This document shows, piece by piece, positions 1-10,235 of a stretch of 64,000 bases of DNA. Made by a program: the position numbers and the translations under genes. Below the pieces are notes generated by a model. That model saw only the letters and a program-made list of their open reading frames with translations. It searched no databases and was not told the DNA's origin. Numbering within the stretch: position 1 is the first letter of the stretch; each line of letters opens with the position of its first letter. The stretch is from Fomitopsis serialis (taxonomy: Eukaryota > Basidiomycota > Agaricomycetes > Polyporales > Fomitopsidaceae): NCBI RefSeq assembly GCF_022376445.1, contig NW_025955041.1, positions 116,834-180,833 of the forward strand, in the 5' to 3' direction.

Positions 1-970
1 ATCTCCCATTCCCCACGGGTCCCACAACTTCCCCGGCCTCCCCGCATTTCATTTTCGCTAGCTCTCCACATCCCACTTCCTATGTCGGGATCCCCTGTAC
101 CTAGCTCTCTGTTGTACTGTCGGATATTTGGCATGAGTACAGCGCTGTGGGTGTTGACAGGTTGCCCCAATATCAAGACTGAACGCTCACCAGGCGGCCT
201 TAAGGCCATCGGGTGGACGAGCAAGACTACATGGGCAAGATTATTCCAGAGATGGTGCGCATGGCCGGCATTCCCTTAGACTCGAACACTTCGTGGGCAC
301 ATAGTTCGACCCGGTCCAATGAGAGCACCATGAGGTTATGGTTTGCAAGGAAGGTAAGCCAGAGACCTCCTTAAATCCACTTACTCGCTTCTCTGTGTCT
401 GCGTGGCTTTCTCCTCCCAGTCGTCGCGTTCCATCCAGCTGCTCCCCAGAGATTGTAGCCGCGTTTCATCTCTGGGTCTCCCCTGCCGTTTAGCCTCAGC
501 GGACTACACCTTCACGACCAGACGCGGGGAAGCTCTCGAACTTACCTCCTGAAGCTGCGTCGTGCTGCGCTCCAGGTCGATACAAGACGTCGTATGGGCA
601 TGACACTTCTGTGCGCGACATCCAACACTTGCTTCGTCGGCTCTTCCCCTGTGATCCAAACGCAAGGGTACAGCGCCTTCGCTCAGTGATTCAGACGAAG
701 CAGACCGTCCCAGATGGCGCATATAACTGCTCGAGCTTAGTCAACTGATCAGGCCTTCAGGCCTGCCGACTTCACTTTGATGTCCAACGTACCACGCGAA
801 CGAGGACTGCACCAGCGATGACCGCCGTCAGCAGACCTCGTCCCGGATGTACTACGGGGCGGCGTATTATCGGAGCACAGCAGCTCTCGCTTTCACTTCA
901 GCGCCGCCGGGGCACACGTCGGTCACATAAATACACCACACAGACTTTGCATGAGCACGGTTTGCCCAGC
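1..970 (+). other. Left edge, possible exon of an unrecognised gene
   Basis: No gene can be assigned with confidence. A short open stretch at about 205-353 on the plus strand reads as coding (it contains MGKIIPEMVRMAGIPLD) and ends at a usable GTAAGC donor. A possible acceptor lies near 420. It could be the 3' part of a gene that starts outside the window. I do not recognise a family. The remainder, up to the esterase start at 971, presumably holds that gene's promoter. Confidence 0.2.
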
Positions 971-2300
971 ATGCATCCGGGTTTGCTCACTGCTGCACTG
1001 ACATTGCTCGGTGCCTTCGATGTGCATGCATCGCCAGTCGCTTCTGCAGGGACTCTATCGATCCCGTACACTAGCCCGCTCATCTATTATCATGGGCGGT
1101 GGGATGCTGCACCGGCAACGTGGTGGTACGTCTGAGTTTCTATCTGCGCTACAGGGCTGATGTTGCCAGCATATAGGGGCTCTTCAGGCTTCAAGTTGCA
1201 TGTCGCCAACCTGAAGTCTCTCTCTCTCACCCTGGGCCCGAACACGACGGCACCTCTCGTCTCTCTCGGCATCTCGGTTGACTACCAGCCTTTCGTGACC
1301 GTCAACGTCTCCGAAGGCGTAAACGAAATCGATGTCACCGGAGCCAACCCGTCGTCATCGGTGGTTAGGTTCAACGTGGAGGAGTGGCAGGACAATCGCA
1401 TGAACCTCGAGACCATCGAGCTGAACCCGGTATGTCGCATCGAAGAGACTTGGCTCCGCTCGCCGACGCTAAAATGTTTGTTAGGACGCGGAACTGCTCC
1501 CGTACGTCCCGCAACCGCTTGCCTTCCAGTTCATCGGCGACTCGCTCTCGGCCGGCCAGTTCCTGCCCATGGGCGTCGACCAAGCGTGGAACTTTATGAC
1601 GGCAGAAACGTTCAAGGCCGAGCACCGCATTAACGCGCAGCCAGGTGCCGCCCTGACCGACATGGAATCGTATGGGAACGTCCACGGCGTATCTTTCCAG
1701 TACTTCCGCACGGAGGACACGGGCTATTATAACACTCCCCAGCACAATTATACAACGCCATGGGACTTTCTGCGCGACCAGCCGCCGCCGACTCACTTTG
1801 TGATCCACATCGGGTGCGTAGTGTGATATTCTCGACCGCGCGTGTGCTGGCACGCTGCTGATGGAGGGCCCAGTGCGAACGACGCGTCGTGGGACGTCCC
1901 CGAGGCGAACTTCACCCAGACTTACCTGGCGTTCGTGGAGCGGATTCGTACCATGTACCCGGTCGAGCCGATCTTTGTGTTCACTCCCTGGGGCTGGCCG
2001 CAGCCGGACGGCCCGAACTCGTATTACTATCCGAACGCCTATGCGGATGTCGTCGCCGCTAGACATGCACTCGGCGACGAGCAGGTCTTCCTGGTCAACA
2101 CAACGGGCTGGGTGGACTACTCCAATGTTTACCCCGGGTGTGTAAAACTAGCATGTGTCCTGGAGCTGTGGGCTGACTGTCATTCGCGAAGGAATATCCA
2201 TCCGAACGTCGAGGGACACCAGAAGATCGCTGGCTTGTTCCAGACTTGGTTGCGGGACTGGGGGCTGCAGTCCGTACCGGAGTGGTTGACACCTGCGTAG
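971..2300 (+). CDS. Secreted SGNH/GDSL esterase, CE2-type
   Basis: Five exons: 971-1125, 1177-1429, 1485-1813, 1874-2137 and 2192-2300, giving 369 residues. All splice phases agree. The protein starts with a signal peptide (MHPGLLTAALTLLGAFDVHA). A beta-rich region follows, as in carbohydrate esterase family 2, and then the SGNH hydrolase fold. The block I Ser lies in GDSLSAG. Block III is GANDAS, recreated exactly by joining exons 3 and 4. The catalytic His is in NIHPNVEGH, created by the last splice. Family knowledge predicts removal of acetyl groups from plant cell-wall polysaccharides or their oligomers outside the cell. The substrate is inferred, not seen. The start was chosen because upstream in-frame codons do not look coding and the signal peptide begins here. 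Confidence 0.88.
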
Positions 2301-2680
2301 AGCATCTGGAAATACTGTATATGTTGTACTTCTACGGATAGCGCTCTCGCGGACGAGCACCAGCGCCACCACATTGTGACAGTACTTTTGTGTTGCAGTG
2401 ATCTTAACCTGTTGGCATCGCGGTCCTGGAGAGTCGCACAAGAGGTAAGACTCAGTACTCAGTACTCGGCCAAATAATCGCCGTAGACTCAGTTCCCCAA
2501 ATTGTTTGCAAAGTACGTCTACTAGCAGTCCAAACGTTCAAAACGTTCAATAGTCAATATGCAACGACGCTCTGACGACGATCATGGTCAAGCTTCAAGC
2601 AATGGTGCTTAGAATTTGTGGGATGGTGGCCGGGTTGCAAAGAAATGCATAATATTCAATATCTTTGTTTAATTTCTCAA
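2301..2680. other. Intergenic, nothing recognised
   Basis: AT-richer spacer between the esterase stop and the tRNA gene. It holds the esterase 3' region (the short repeat ctcagtact occurs twice near 2452-2467). I see no coding exon or repeat element. Confidence 0.5.
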
Positions 2681-2775
2681 GGCTTTGTAGTGTAGTGGTT
2701 ATCACAGCGGATTCTGATCGGCTGTATCCAAACAAGTACAGTTCCGCTAACCCAGGTTCGAGTCCTGGCAAGGCC
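2681..2775 (+). tRNA. tRNA-Gln (CTG anticodon) with 24-nt intron
   Basis: The cloverleaf can be folded by eye. The acceptor stem is GGCTTTG with CAAGGCC (one G-T pair). The D-arm is of the usual fungal Gln type (GTGTAGTGGTTATCAC). The anticodon stem is GCGGA/TCCGC, around a loop with anticodon CTG at 2714-2716. The T-arm is CCAGG-TTCGAGT-CCTGG. A 24-nt intron at 2718-2741 follows the purine after the anticodon, the canonical position for tRNA endonuclease cleavage. A TTTT run directly after the 3' end fits RNA polymerase III termination. The discriminator and CCA are not encoded, as expected in eukaryotes. Confidence 0.9.
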
Positions 2776-3057
2776 TTTTGATCCCTTTTCGTCCTGGAGA
2801 CTAGTAGTTTACGCTTTGTATCGACTCGGCAGCAACTTGAAGAACGAGCCTGCGAGGAGCTCGAGCCTCGGAGGGAGGTGGAAGACATAAGCGCGCAGGG
2901 TGCACGGACCCCGATCGCCGATCGGCGCCACGCAGTCGCGGTCATGTGATCTGACGTCATTGCCCCTCGCGCGTCGCGCTGCCCCTGAGCTTGATGGGGC
3001 TCGTCTGCCGCGACTCGTTCGTCGTCCGTGTTCTCGTTCGACATACCCACACTGATC

Positions 3058-3769
3058 ATGAGTAACGGCCAGACATGGGAGAATGCGCAACAGCACCTGC
3101 TCCGGGGTGAGCAGGCAGTGGCTCAACGCGTCAAATCTGCCTGGGCGGGCTTCACAGGTGCGCACGTTGCGGTGCTCGCCGCGGTTCACAGCGATAACTG
3201 CCCTCTCGTAGACTTTGCACTGCGCGACAACGTCCTCGAAGTCGCGGTCGGTCTGGTAATCGCGTCCGCGTTCACCGCGGTGGTCAACTCCCTCGTCTCG
3301 GACCTCCTCCTCCCGCCCATCTCGCTCCTACCGTTCTTGTCGCACAGGAACCTGCCCCAGAAATTCGCCGTGCTTAAGAGGGGCGAGAACGGTACCCATT
3401 ACAACACACTGCAGCAGGCGCAGGATGACGGGGCCGTCACGATGAACTACGGGTGAGCGTTCTTCGGGTGCTCCTCAATGAGCGCGGACGTTGAGTGGCT
3501 CTCAGAATTTTCCTGGACCACTTGGTCAACTTCCTTGGTCTCGGCATCGTTCTCTACTGCGTTGCGCAGTTCTACTCCTTCGTGTCCAAGGACTCGATCA
3601 TCAAGCACACCGTGCGGTGCTACGCTTGTCGGAAAGAAATCTCCACAAAGGTGACGTGAGCGTCATTTCAGCCCCTTTGCAGACACTGAACCCCGCGCAG
3701 GCAAAGAGATGCGCATTCTGCACCAGTTGGCAGGACGAGAGGGAGGAACGCGAGACTAGTGCGCTGTAA
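3058..3769 (+). CDS. MscL-family mechanosensitive channel with zinc ribbon
   Basis: Three exons: 3058-3452, 3506-3650 and 3701-3769; 202 residues. After a 43-residue N-terminus comes the MscL signature DFALRDNVLEVAVGLVIASA, which is the cytoplasmic amphipathic helix running into TM1, ending at LVSDLLLPP. A loop follows, then TM2 (LVNFLGLGIVLYCVAQFY), which is created by splicing exon 1 to exon 2. The C-terminus carries CYAC and CAFC, a small zinc ribbon in place of the bacterial C-terminal helix bundle. MscL opens under membrane tension and releases osmolytes. Location in a fungal membrane is inferred. ATG 3058 is preferred to an upstream GTG at 3028. An alternative exon-3 acceptor at 3683 is also in frame (six extra residues), but it would stretch the zinc-ribbon spacing. 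Confidence 0.85.
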
Positions 3770-3894
3770 CTTTCTCGATTCCAAGCCTCGGCGCCGTCAA
3801 AGATCTCATCATCGGCACCGTCACGTAGCATGTCCGCAGTATACCATTCTACATACGCATACCTAACGTACAAATTGTGTCTTCTTCTAGTCCT

Positions 3895-6439
3895 TCATCC
3901 TTCCAGCGGCAAAGAGCATATCTCACAGTCGCTTCCCCCGTGGGTGTTCACGAATGTGCAGTGCGGACAGACACGCTCACCGCCGCCCGCTGAGCCGAAG
4001 CCATCGCCCTGCCCGCCAGACTGTCGAGCGATCTGATCGAATACATCCGGAGGAATGTCTTCGTCCATAGGGGTATGTGTCGATCCAGAGGGCGCAGATG
4101 TCGCGGGGCGTGCAGCTAATGGATATGGATGAGACGATCGATCCGCGACGTACAGGCACGGCACTCACGTATTGTCTCGCGCGTGAAGGTCATAAGTGTC
4201 TGCCAGCCTTCTGTGCGGATGAGCGCGTCCAGGACAGTCGGATCGTCCAGGTTTGGCGACGTTGCCGTCCGTATCAGCACGTTCATGTCATCCTGTAGAC
4301 ATAGCACGTCAGGGCAAGCACAATGCAGTCCCACCGACGTCGCACTTACGGTAGATATCAGCTGTGACGTTCCGAGGAAGGCAATGAGGTGCCAATCGCT
4401 CAACCACTCTGCCAACACAGCACGCTGCCGTTGGTCGCCGCCACGTGCGCTCTCTGGGATGTCGGGCGCGTGCAGCTCCGCGAGTTTGTGCAGCACCCTT
4501 TCGATAGTCTGGTCTTCCAGACCGGGGCGATTCTCGATGGCGAACGCGGCTGAGCGGAAAACCGGTGACGGGTTCTGCGGGAAACCGTTCGAGACCTATA
4601 GAGAATTTAGTGAGACTGTGACAGCGAGCCGCAAAAGAACCCCTCACGTTCACTAGGAGGTACTCAACCGGGAAGCTTGGCTTCGCGCTCTTCTGCACGT
4701 CGAGGCCGTACTCGTTCTTATACCGGAAGAATACGTCAGGCACGTACCGCGCCGAATCCTGGCTCCGGTCCTCTTCCTTCACACGCACTATCCCGGGATC
4801 CACGCTCGCCTCAATCATGTCCGCCTCCACCATTGCACACGCCTGCTCCGACACCTGGTACGCAGACACGTCGATCCCACCATCTGCCGTGCCGGTGAGC
4901 ACAGCTGTGACCAGGCGCGAGCCGAAGAGGCCCGTAGCTGACGACTTCGATGGCGTCGGGTTCGTGTTTTGCACATGCGCAGCGAAGATCGTTTCGAGCG
5001 AGGAGAGATAGAACGACTGCGGATGCCGCTTGTACCTTGTGCGCGTCCGGTCTTCCTCCTCCGGCTCGAGGTCAGTGAAGATGTACCCCACAACCTGTAG
5101 AGGCTTTGCGGAGGCACGAGCGAGTTCCTTGATCCGCAGTTCGTCTTCCCATGGTAGCCCGAGCGATAGTCCGTCAAGCTCGCCCTCCTGCGGAGGTTCG
5201 TGGATCGCCTCCACCACCGCCTTCACGCCCATCGGCACCTCCTCATATGGCTCATAGTGTCCGATCAGCCACCCGAATCGCTGCGTGCCCGTCAGCCGCC
5301 ATGAGTGCAGAAACCGTTCTACAATGTGCGTGGATGCGATCTCGAGGTGATCAACCATCCGGAAGGGCTGGCTCTGCAGCGTAATTGCGGACGGCTGGCA
5401 CGCCGTGCAGATTGACGCGGGCCACGGCTGGTGACTGCCGCTTGGACATGGAACCCTGACCTTGTAAGACAACTCCGACAATGGGGGCAGCAGGGCGGTG
5501 GATGATGTTGCGGCAGAGACCTTCGGCGTTAGTTTGCGAATGTAGGCATGGTAGGAAAGGTGCTTGATGTTGTGCTCCGCGTGATACGCAACGTCGTATG
5601 GCTCGAGGGGCATGCAATACTCGCACATACCCGCTGCACCATGCTTGCAGAAGCGCGAGTCGCGCCCCCGCGGAATCTTGCCATCCTTCGACCGCCAGTA
5701 CGTGTCTACCGGGTCTTCCTGGACAGCCTCCCAAGGACGCTTTGGCGCGGCACTGCTCGTCTGTGCTTTCTGGGACGACTCTGCAACTGCTACCTCCGCC
5801 GGTGCATTGCCTTCTCGAGTTCCGTATGAAACGAAGACGAGATCTCCATGCCTGCAGCAAAGGGGTGTGGGTCAGTCGTGTTCAGGAGACATACTGGTCC
5901 AGGGAGCAAGCCTTGTGCAGCGTTCCCTCGGTTCATAGAAGACAGTTGGAAGGAGCCACGTGGAGCATGACAGTCCAGAGTCATCCGACACAGATTTCTG
6001 GACTACCGCGTTGCCCACGATCGATCGTCATCTTCCGCGCAGTGCCCTCCACCACATGGAAATTTTAGGACTGGTTGAACGTGCCGTGCTGCACAGACAC
6101 AAGACTCCCTGTAACAGCAAAGAAAAAACACGCACGAGAGACCCAATGTCTGCAAGTTTCCGGCGATCGTCGACACCAATGTCTCGTTGCCTCGCGGACG
6201 GTTAGAGATTGCAACAGTGGCCGGGTCGGCATTGCTAGTGGTTTCAAGAATCTGTTGCAAATATGTTAGCGGAATATTCGTCAGAGCTTCCGTGACGGCG
6301 CACCTTGGCTACCAGCTCCGATATGTCGGCAGTAGGCGCAAGATCGAAGCGAAAGTTGCCATCCTTGGATCGTATCCTAATCAACTGTTCTCAAGTTAGA
6401 TGCGGCATTCGCAGCAGTACTTGCATATCGTCTTACCAT
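3895..6439 (-). CDS. NPL4: NPL4, ubiquitin-binding cofactor of Cdc48/p97
   Basis: Seven exons on the minus strand: 6437-6439, 6304-6384, 6136-6251, 4648-5851, 4350-4595, 4169-4292 and 3895-4115; 664 residues. The first coding exon is the ATG alone. The order of domains is a ubiquitin-like N-domain (LIRIRSKDGNFRFDL, about 2-75), the zf-NPL4 block (CKHGAAGMCEYCMPLEPYD, about 134-165), the MPN-like NPL4 core, and a C-terminal NZF finger (CPHC at 641, CEIC near 655, with the TF ubiquitin-binding pair). Npl4 pairs with Ufd1 and recruits polyubiquitylated substrates to Cdc48 for extraction in ERAD and proteasomal turnover. Intron 3 (284 nt) is longer than the rest. No frameshift is present. The gene is divergent from the bZIP gene and convergent with the MscL gene, whose stop is 125 bp away. 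Confidence 0.93.
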
Positions 6440-6822
6440 GGTCGAGAGTGCGATGGATGGTGGCGGTGTGCGCCAAGGAGCGATGTGCGTCTGCAGACTT
6501 ACGCGTCGCGCGAAGACGCATACGCGCTACGTCACGCCTGGCTTACCTAATCTAGCAAGACGCGTCGTGGTCATGTGATCTCATTAGGACGCGCGCACGC
6601 GTCTCTGGCGCAATCCTCAGCGTGCATTGCGCACACCGGGCGGACCCTCCGTGACCACCGTCTCTGACGCCTACGGCGAAGCATACACGTTGCAGTAATT
6701 GAAATCAGAAGAACTATGTAGGAATAATGATGAGGTATGTCGCTATCGAAGGACGGGGTTGCAAATGAATGGACGGGAGTAGCTAGGGCGCGCATTCAAG
6801 ACCCTTCAGCTTGTCTCCACCC
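6440..6822. promoter_or_regulatory. Divergent promoter, NPL4 / bZIP
   Basis: The 383 bp between the two start codons must carry both promoters. Visible elements are GACGCGTC at about 6557-6564 and ACGCGT near 6598 (both MCB-like), and GGTCATGTGATCT near 6570. The last is also present upstream of the MscL gene at about 2939. TCACATGA resembles a bHLH or Cbf1-type site. Function is inferred. Confidence 0.45.
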
Positions 6823-8004
6823 ATGGATCGCAGACACACGCCAGCACAAGATACGCAGGCGACCACCAGCTCCGCGGCGGAACGACGGCGGGTGCGGTCC
6901 ATCAGTCAACCTGGTCCGTCGTACGCACACACCTCCGGGCCTAGTAGGCCAAGTGAGAACACCCCGTTGATGGGAGCAACGGCGGTACCCGACACACATT
7001 TGGCAGACCCGTTTGAGTTCGACTTCCTCTCCACATTCAATCCCTTCGCCGAGCAGCAGGCGACCTCAGCGCAGGGCTACGACGACGCCGCCTTCCTGAG
7101 AGCCCTACTCGCCTTCCAGCAACAATCCTCCTTTAACGCCGCATCCTCTCATTCCATGCCGACGCCCCCGCCCACAGTGCCGAACATGCCCAACGTCCCG
7201 AGCATGTCTAACATGCCCAACCTACCCAACATGCCCAACCTACCCAACATGCCCAACCTACCTAACATGCCCAACCTATCCAACATGCCAAACATGCCGG
7301 CACCTACCATGGGGCAGAACCCAACAAACGCATTCCTCGCCGCGCTCCCCTGGCTGCAATTGATGTACCAGATGCAGCAGAATCAGTACAGCCAGCCGAT
7401 GCAACCGACGTCTCACCATGTACCGTTCATGCAGCAGCAACAACAAGCGGAATCCCAGCCGCAGCCGCACTCTCAGCCAGATCCACGCCGGACCTCACAA
7501 CCCCAATCTCCATGGGACGCGACCCCGAATCCATTCTCTCCGTCGCAATCCAACCAAGCGGACGCGTCTCCCGCGTCTTCTTCAACGGGCGCGCCGTCCC
7601 CGCCACAGCAGGTGGAAGTACCGGAAGACCCGGTGGTGATTGCGGAGGACAAACGGAGACGAAATACGGCAGCTTCTGGTAAGGTTCACCTCGGTCCGTC
7701 AGTATTCCAAGCTAAGACGCACGCCGCACCCAAAGCGCGCTTCAGGATCAAGAAGAAGCAATGGTCGCTCAACCTTGAGCGCACCATCTCGGACCTGTCC
7801 AGTCGCGTGCAGGAGCTCGAGGTGGAGGCTGCCGAGTTGCGGCGGGAGAACGGGTGGCTGAAGGAGATTGTCATGCTGAAGAGCAAGCAGAACGCCCAGG
7901 CGGCAGCAGGCGGGGAAGTGGGGACCTCCGCGAGTGCGAGTAGTAGCCAGCTAGATCTAACAGACCGGTCCGCGGGCGAGGGCAGCGGGGGACACACTTT
8001 GTGA
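6823..8004 (+). CDS. bZIP transcription factor, Cys-3/MetR-like
   Basis: Two exons, 6823-7678 and 7736-8004; 374 residues. The N-terminal 280 residues are low-complexity (Pro, Gln, Asn, Met, Ser), as in activation regions, and include a short tandem repeat. The basic region DKRRRNTAASARFRIKKKQ is formed only after splicing and places N281 and R289 in the N-x7-R pattern. Leucines 299, 306, 313, 320 and 327 fall every seven residues and form the zipper. The RNTAASARFR core is the form seen in fungal Cys-3/MetR sulfur regulators, so control of sulfur assimilation is likely but inferred. The 57-nt intron keeps the frame and has no stop. If unspliced, it would add 19 residues inside the DNA-binding helix. 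ATG 6823 is used; an earlier in-frame TTG is not. Confidence 0.85.
   Translation: MDRRHTPAQDTQATTSSAAERRRVRSISQPGPSYAHTSGPSRPSENTPLMGATAVPDTHLADPFEFDFLSTFNPFAEQQATSAQGYDDAAFLRALLAFQQQSSFNAASSHSMPTPPPTVPNMPNVPSMSNMPNLPNMPNLPNMPNLPNMPNLSNMPNMPAPTMGQNPTNAFLAALPWLQLMYQMQQNQYSQPMQPTSHHVPFMQQQQQAESQPQPHSQPDPRRTSQPQSPWDATPNPFSPSQSNQADASPASSSTGAPSPPQQVEVPEDPVVIAEDKRRRNTAASGKVHLGPSVFQAKTHAAPKARFRIKKKQWSLNLERTISDLSSRVQELEVEAAELRRENGWLKEIVMLKSKQNAQAAAGGEVGTSASASSSQLDLTDRSAGEGSGGHTL
7210..7281 (+). repeat. 18-bp coding minisatellite (NMPNLP)
   Basis: Four near-identical 18-bp units (aacatgcccaacctaccc type) sit in the bZIP gene, with degenerate units on both sides. Each encodes the hexapeptide NMPNLP. 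The period is a multiple of three, so unit gain or loss keeps the reading frame. Confidence 0.9.
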
Positions 8005-8261
8005 ACGTTGCGCAGGGTGTGGGGCGAGAGGACAGTGCTCGCCATCTCTTCGTGCCGACGCTATATACTGTACGCTATCGAATTCCGAATTGCCTTCTTT
8101 CCGACTAGTCAATTCGGAATTCTCCATATACGGCAGGTCTCTCGTCGGCGGCAATTGTGGCGTCGAGGCGGCCAGCCACTGACCAGGGCGCGGACCTGCG
8201 CGGACTCACCCGGCGCTTGGCGTCGCTTCCTCAGCACGCCCACTTCGAGGTTCGAGCGACC

Positions 8262-8719
8262 ATGTCTTTTGGACGACCTCCGAGCATCTCTGGCAGCTTT
8301 CAAGCAACACCACCTGTAATGCATCGTTGTACACCATCTAACACGTTTGTCTGACCTGTTTGAAGGACAGAGGGTCGTTCCCACTCGACCATTATGGTGA
8401 GAGCCTCCTGTCCCGCGATGCCTACGGACCTGACGAACAGCATTCAGGTGAATGTAAGGATTACATGACGCAATATCTTGACTGTCTGCGCAAAAGCGCC
8501 AGCAATTCGTCGCCATGTCGTCACCTCAATCGTGACTACCTGGACTGTCGGATGAATCAGTGCGTCGTCCTTCCTTTCTGTAATCCGCTGTGTCTGACTG
8601 GCTGCAGTGGGTTGATGGACAAGGACGAGTGGAAGAACTTAGGACTGAGTAACGTAGACTCAAAAGCCTCGACAACCAAGAATGATCCTCACGATGCCAG
8701 TAAGGCATCGTCGTCCTAG
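8262..8719 (+). CDS. COX19: COX19, cytochrome c oxidase assembly factor
   Basis: Four exons: 8262-8315, 8366-8396, 8448-8559 and 8608-8719; 102 residues. It starts with MSFGRPPSISG and continues into PPDRGSFPLDH, both typical of Cox19. The coiled-coil-helix-coiled-coil-helix fold is marked by twin Cx9C motifs: C-KDYMTQYLD-C and C-RHLNRDYLD-C. After the second comes GLMDKDEWKNLGL. The protein is imported into the mitochondrial intermembrane space, where Mia40 oxidises its cysteines. It supports copper delivery to cytochrome oxidase. Every exon junction restores a conserved codon. The Ser/Lys-rich tail of about 20 residues is not conserved in the family. Confidence 0.93.
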
Positions 8720-10235
8720 CCGCTTCCTATTGGGCCTCGTCATGTCTAGGCAAGGATGCAGCCTCGGCACATGCTTAGCCCCACGAGTCTTCTGGGTTAT
8801 ACTCCTCCCTTACGCGGAACATCTCCATGTGCACTCAGGGCGATCTCGGTGTCATACATCCCGTATTGCCAAACGAGGTGAAGACTGAGCCTGATACAGC
8901 ATTTGGGAACTTGACATCCCGATTTCCGTGTGAAAGGGAGCATCTCAGCGTCTGCAGTCCGTTGTGTGTATCTCGGCATCTAGTCCATTTCACTATCGCA
9001 AGACTTAACTCGTTGCTGCGTCGTCACACGAGCCATGGCTACCTGCAATGGTGCATGAAATGGTCCGTCGTTCTTTTCGTTTAAGACTGACTGGCCGTGA
9101 CTGACTACGGCCAGGTTGGGTGACGTATTGCCAAACTCTGTATAGATGAGGCCTATACTACATCGCCACCGTCGCTCCAAAGCGAAGCCATACAATTGCT
9201 TCCTCTCTGGATCCATGCAAGGACATATCACAAGCATATGCAACGGCGTAACACAATTGCGTTACTCCCTCGTGAACATGATAGCCACGACGACCACCAA
9301 GCATGGTCTTTACATCACTCCTGATGTGCAACGAATGAAACTTCAAGGTTGTGCCCGGCGCAGCGTCTGGGGTATCGACCGCTAGAATGCTACGTGGATC
9401 GGGATGCGTCTACCTAGGATCCGTGCTTCCAGAAGATGTCCATAAGAGCCTCCGAGGGCCTGCACCTCGGCCTCAAACCTCGTGTTGCGACGACATGACT
9501 ATTGACGATCCTTGACTTCCGGGTCCAACAGGTTCATCATGTTCAATCAAACTTAATACTACTGACCTCTGTAGATGCAATACCCCACTACGTTTGCGAG
9601 AGCGTTCCCGTTTTTGTCTTGAATCATGCCGAACTGGTACGGCAGGGGGCAGTTGCCGATGTGGTAGGTGTAATGGTAAACCGCGGCTTCTCACAGGCCT
9701 CTCCCAGCTTATCGCGAACTTCCGGTGATAATGATAACCTTAGGCTTCATTTACCTCCGAGCGGGCTCGGGTTCTGCGCAGACGTCAGCGGCAGCGTCTC
9801 ACGTCACCAGCATCCAGTGCAAGAACAGGGCTATATCCGTCGCGCGGTACAACTCTGGATGGGTCCCGCGCTGGCGGGAACTTTCCGGAGCTGACAGAGT
9901 TGCTTCACAGGAAGCACGTTCGAGCTGCTGATTGACCGTGGCCCAAGCCCATCGTCTCTGGTCCGCCGGCTGGACAACTCGTTTCCCTGTTTGGCACGTC
10001 GCCTGCCTTTCTCGGCGCATCCGCGTCCCGGATCGGAGATGCGACGATGAACGTTCGTGACGTACACACGCACGCTCCATTCCCCGGTAGCGTCCGCTCG
10101 TCGAACGTGTTCACGTTCAACGTTGGTCTGTGTCCGAACGCCGTATGCCGAGACGCGTTACTTGATATCGAGGATGTCCGACAACATCCCCCCTAGAGTC
10201 ACCGTCTCTCCCCACTACCCTCCACTACCGCAGCC
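8720..10235. other. Intergenic, one orphan exon-like block on the minus strand
   Basis: No full gene could be built. On the minus strand, 9567-9689 reads as an exon-like stretch containing YHIGNCPLPYQFGMIQD and NALANVVGYCIYR. It is bounded by a possible acceptor at its 5' end and a good GTCAGT donor at its 3' end. I found no matching neighbouring exons and do not recognise the family. It may be a decayed gene or a gene that I cannot assemble. The last ~150 bp are the promoter of the GDPD gene. Confidence 0.3.

Noticed and set aside
1371..2066. 231-codon open frame antisense to the esterase
   Set aside because: Shadow of a GC-rich gene on the other strand. It runs across the esterase introns, has no motif, and the plus-strand product is clearly real.
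3028..3057. Upstream GTG start for the MscL gene
   Set aside because: Nuclear genes start at ATG with rare exceptions. ATG 3058 is the first in-frame ATG and leaves the full channel.
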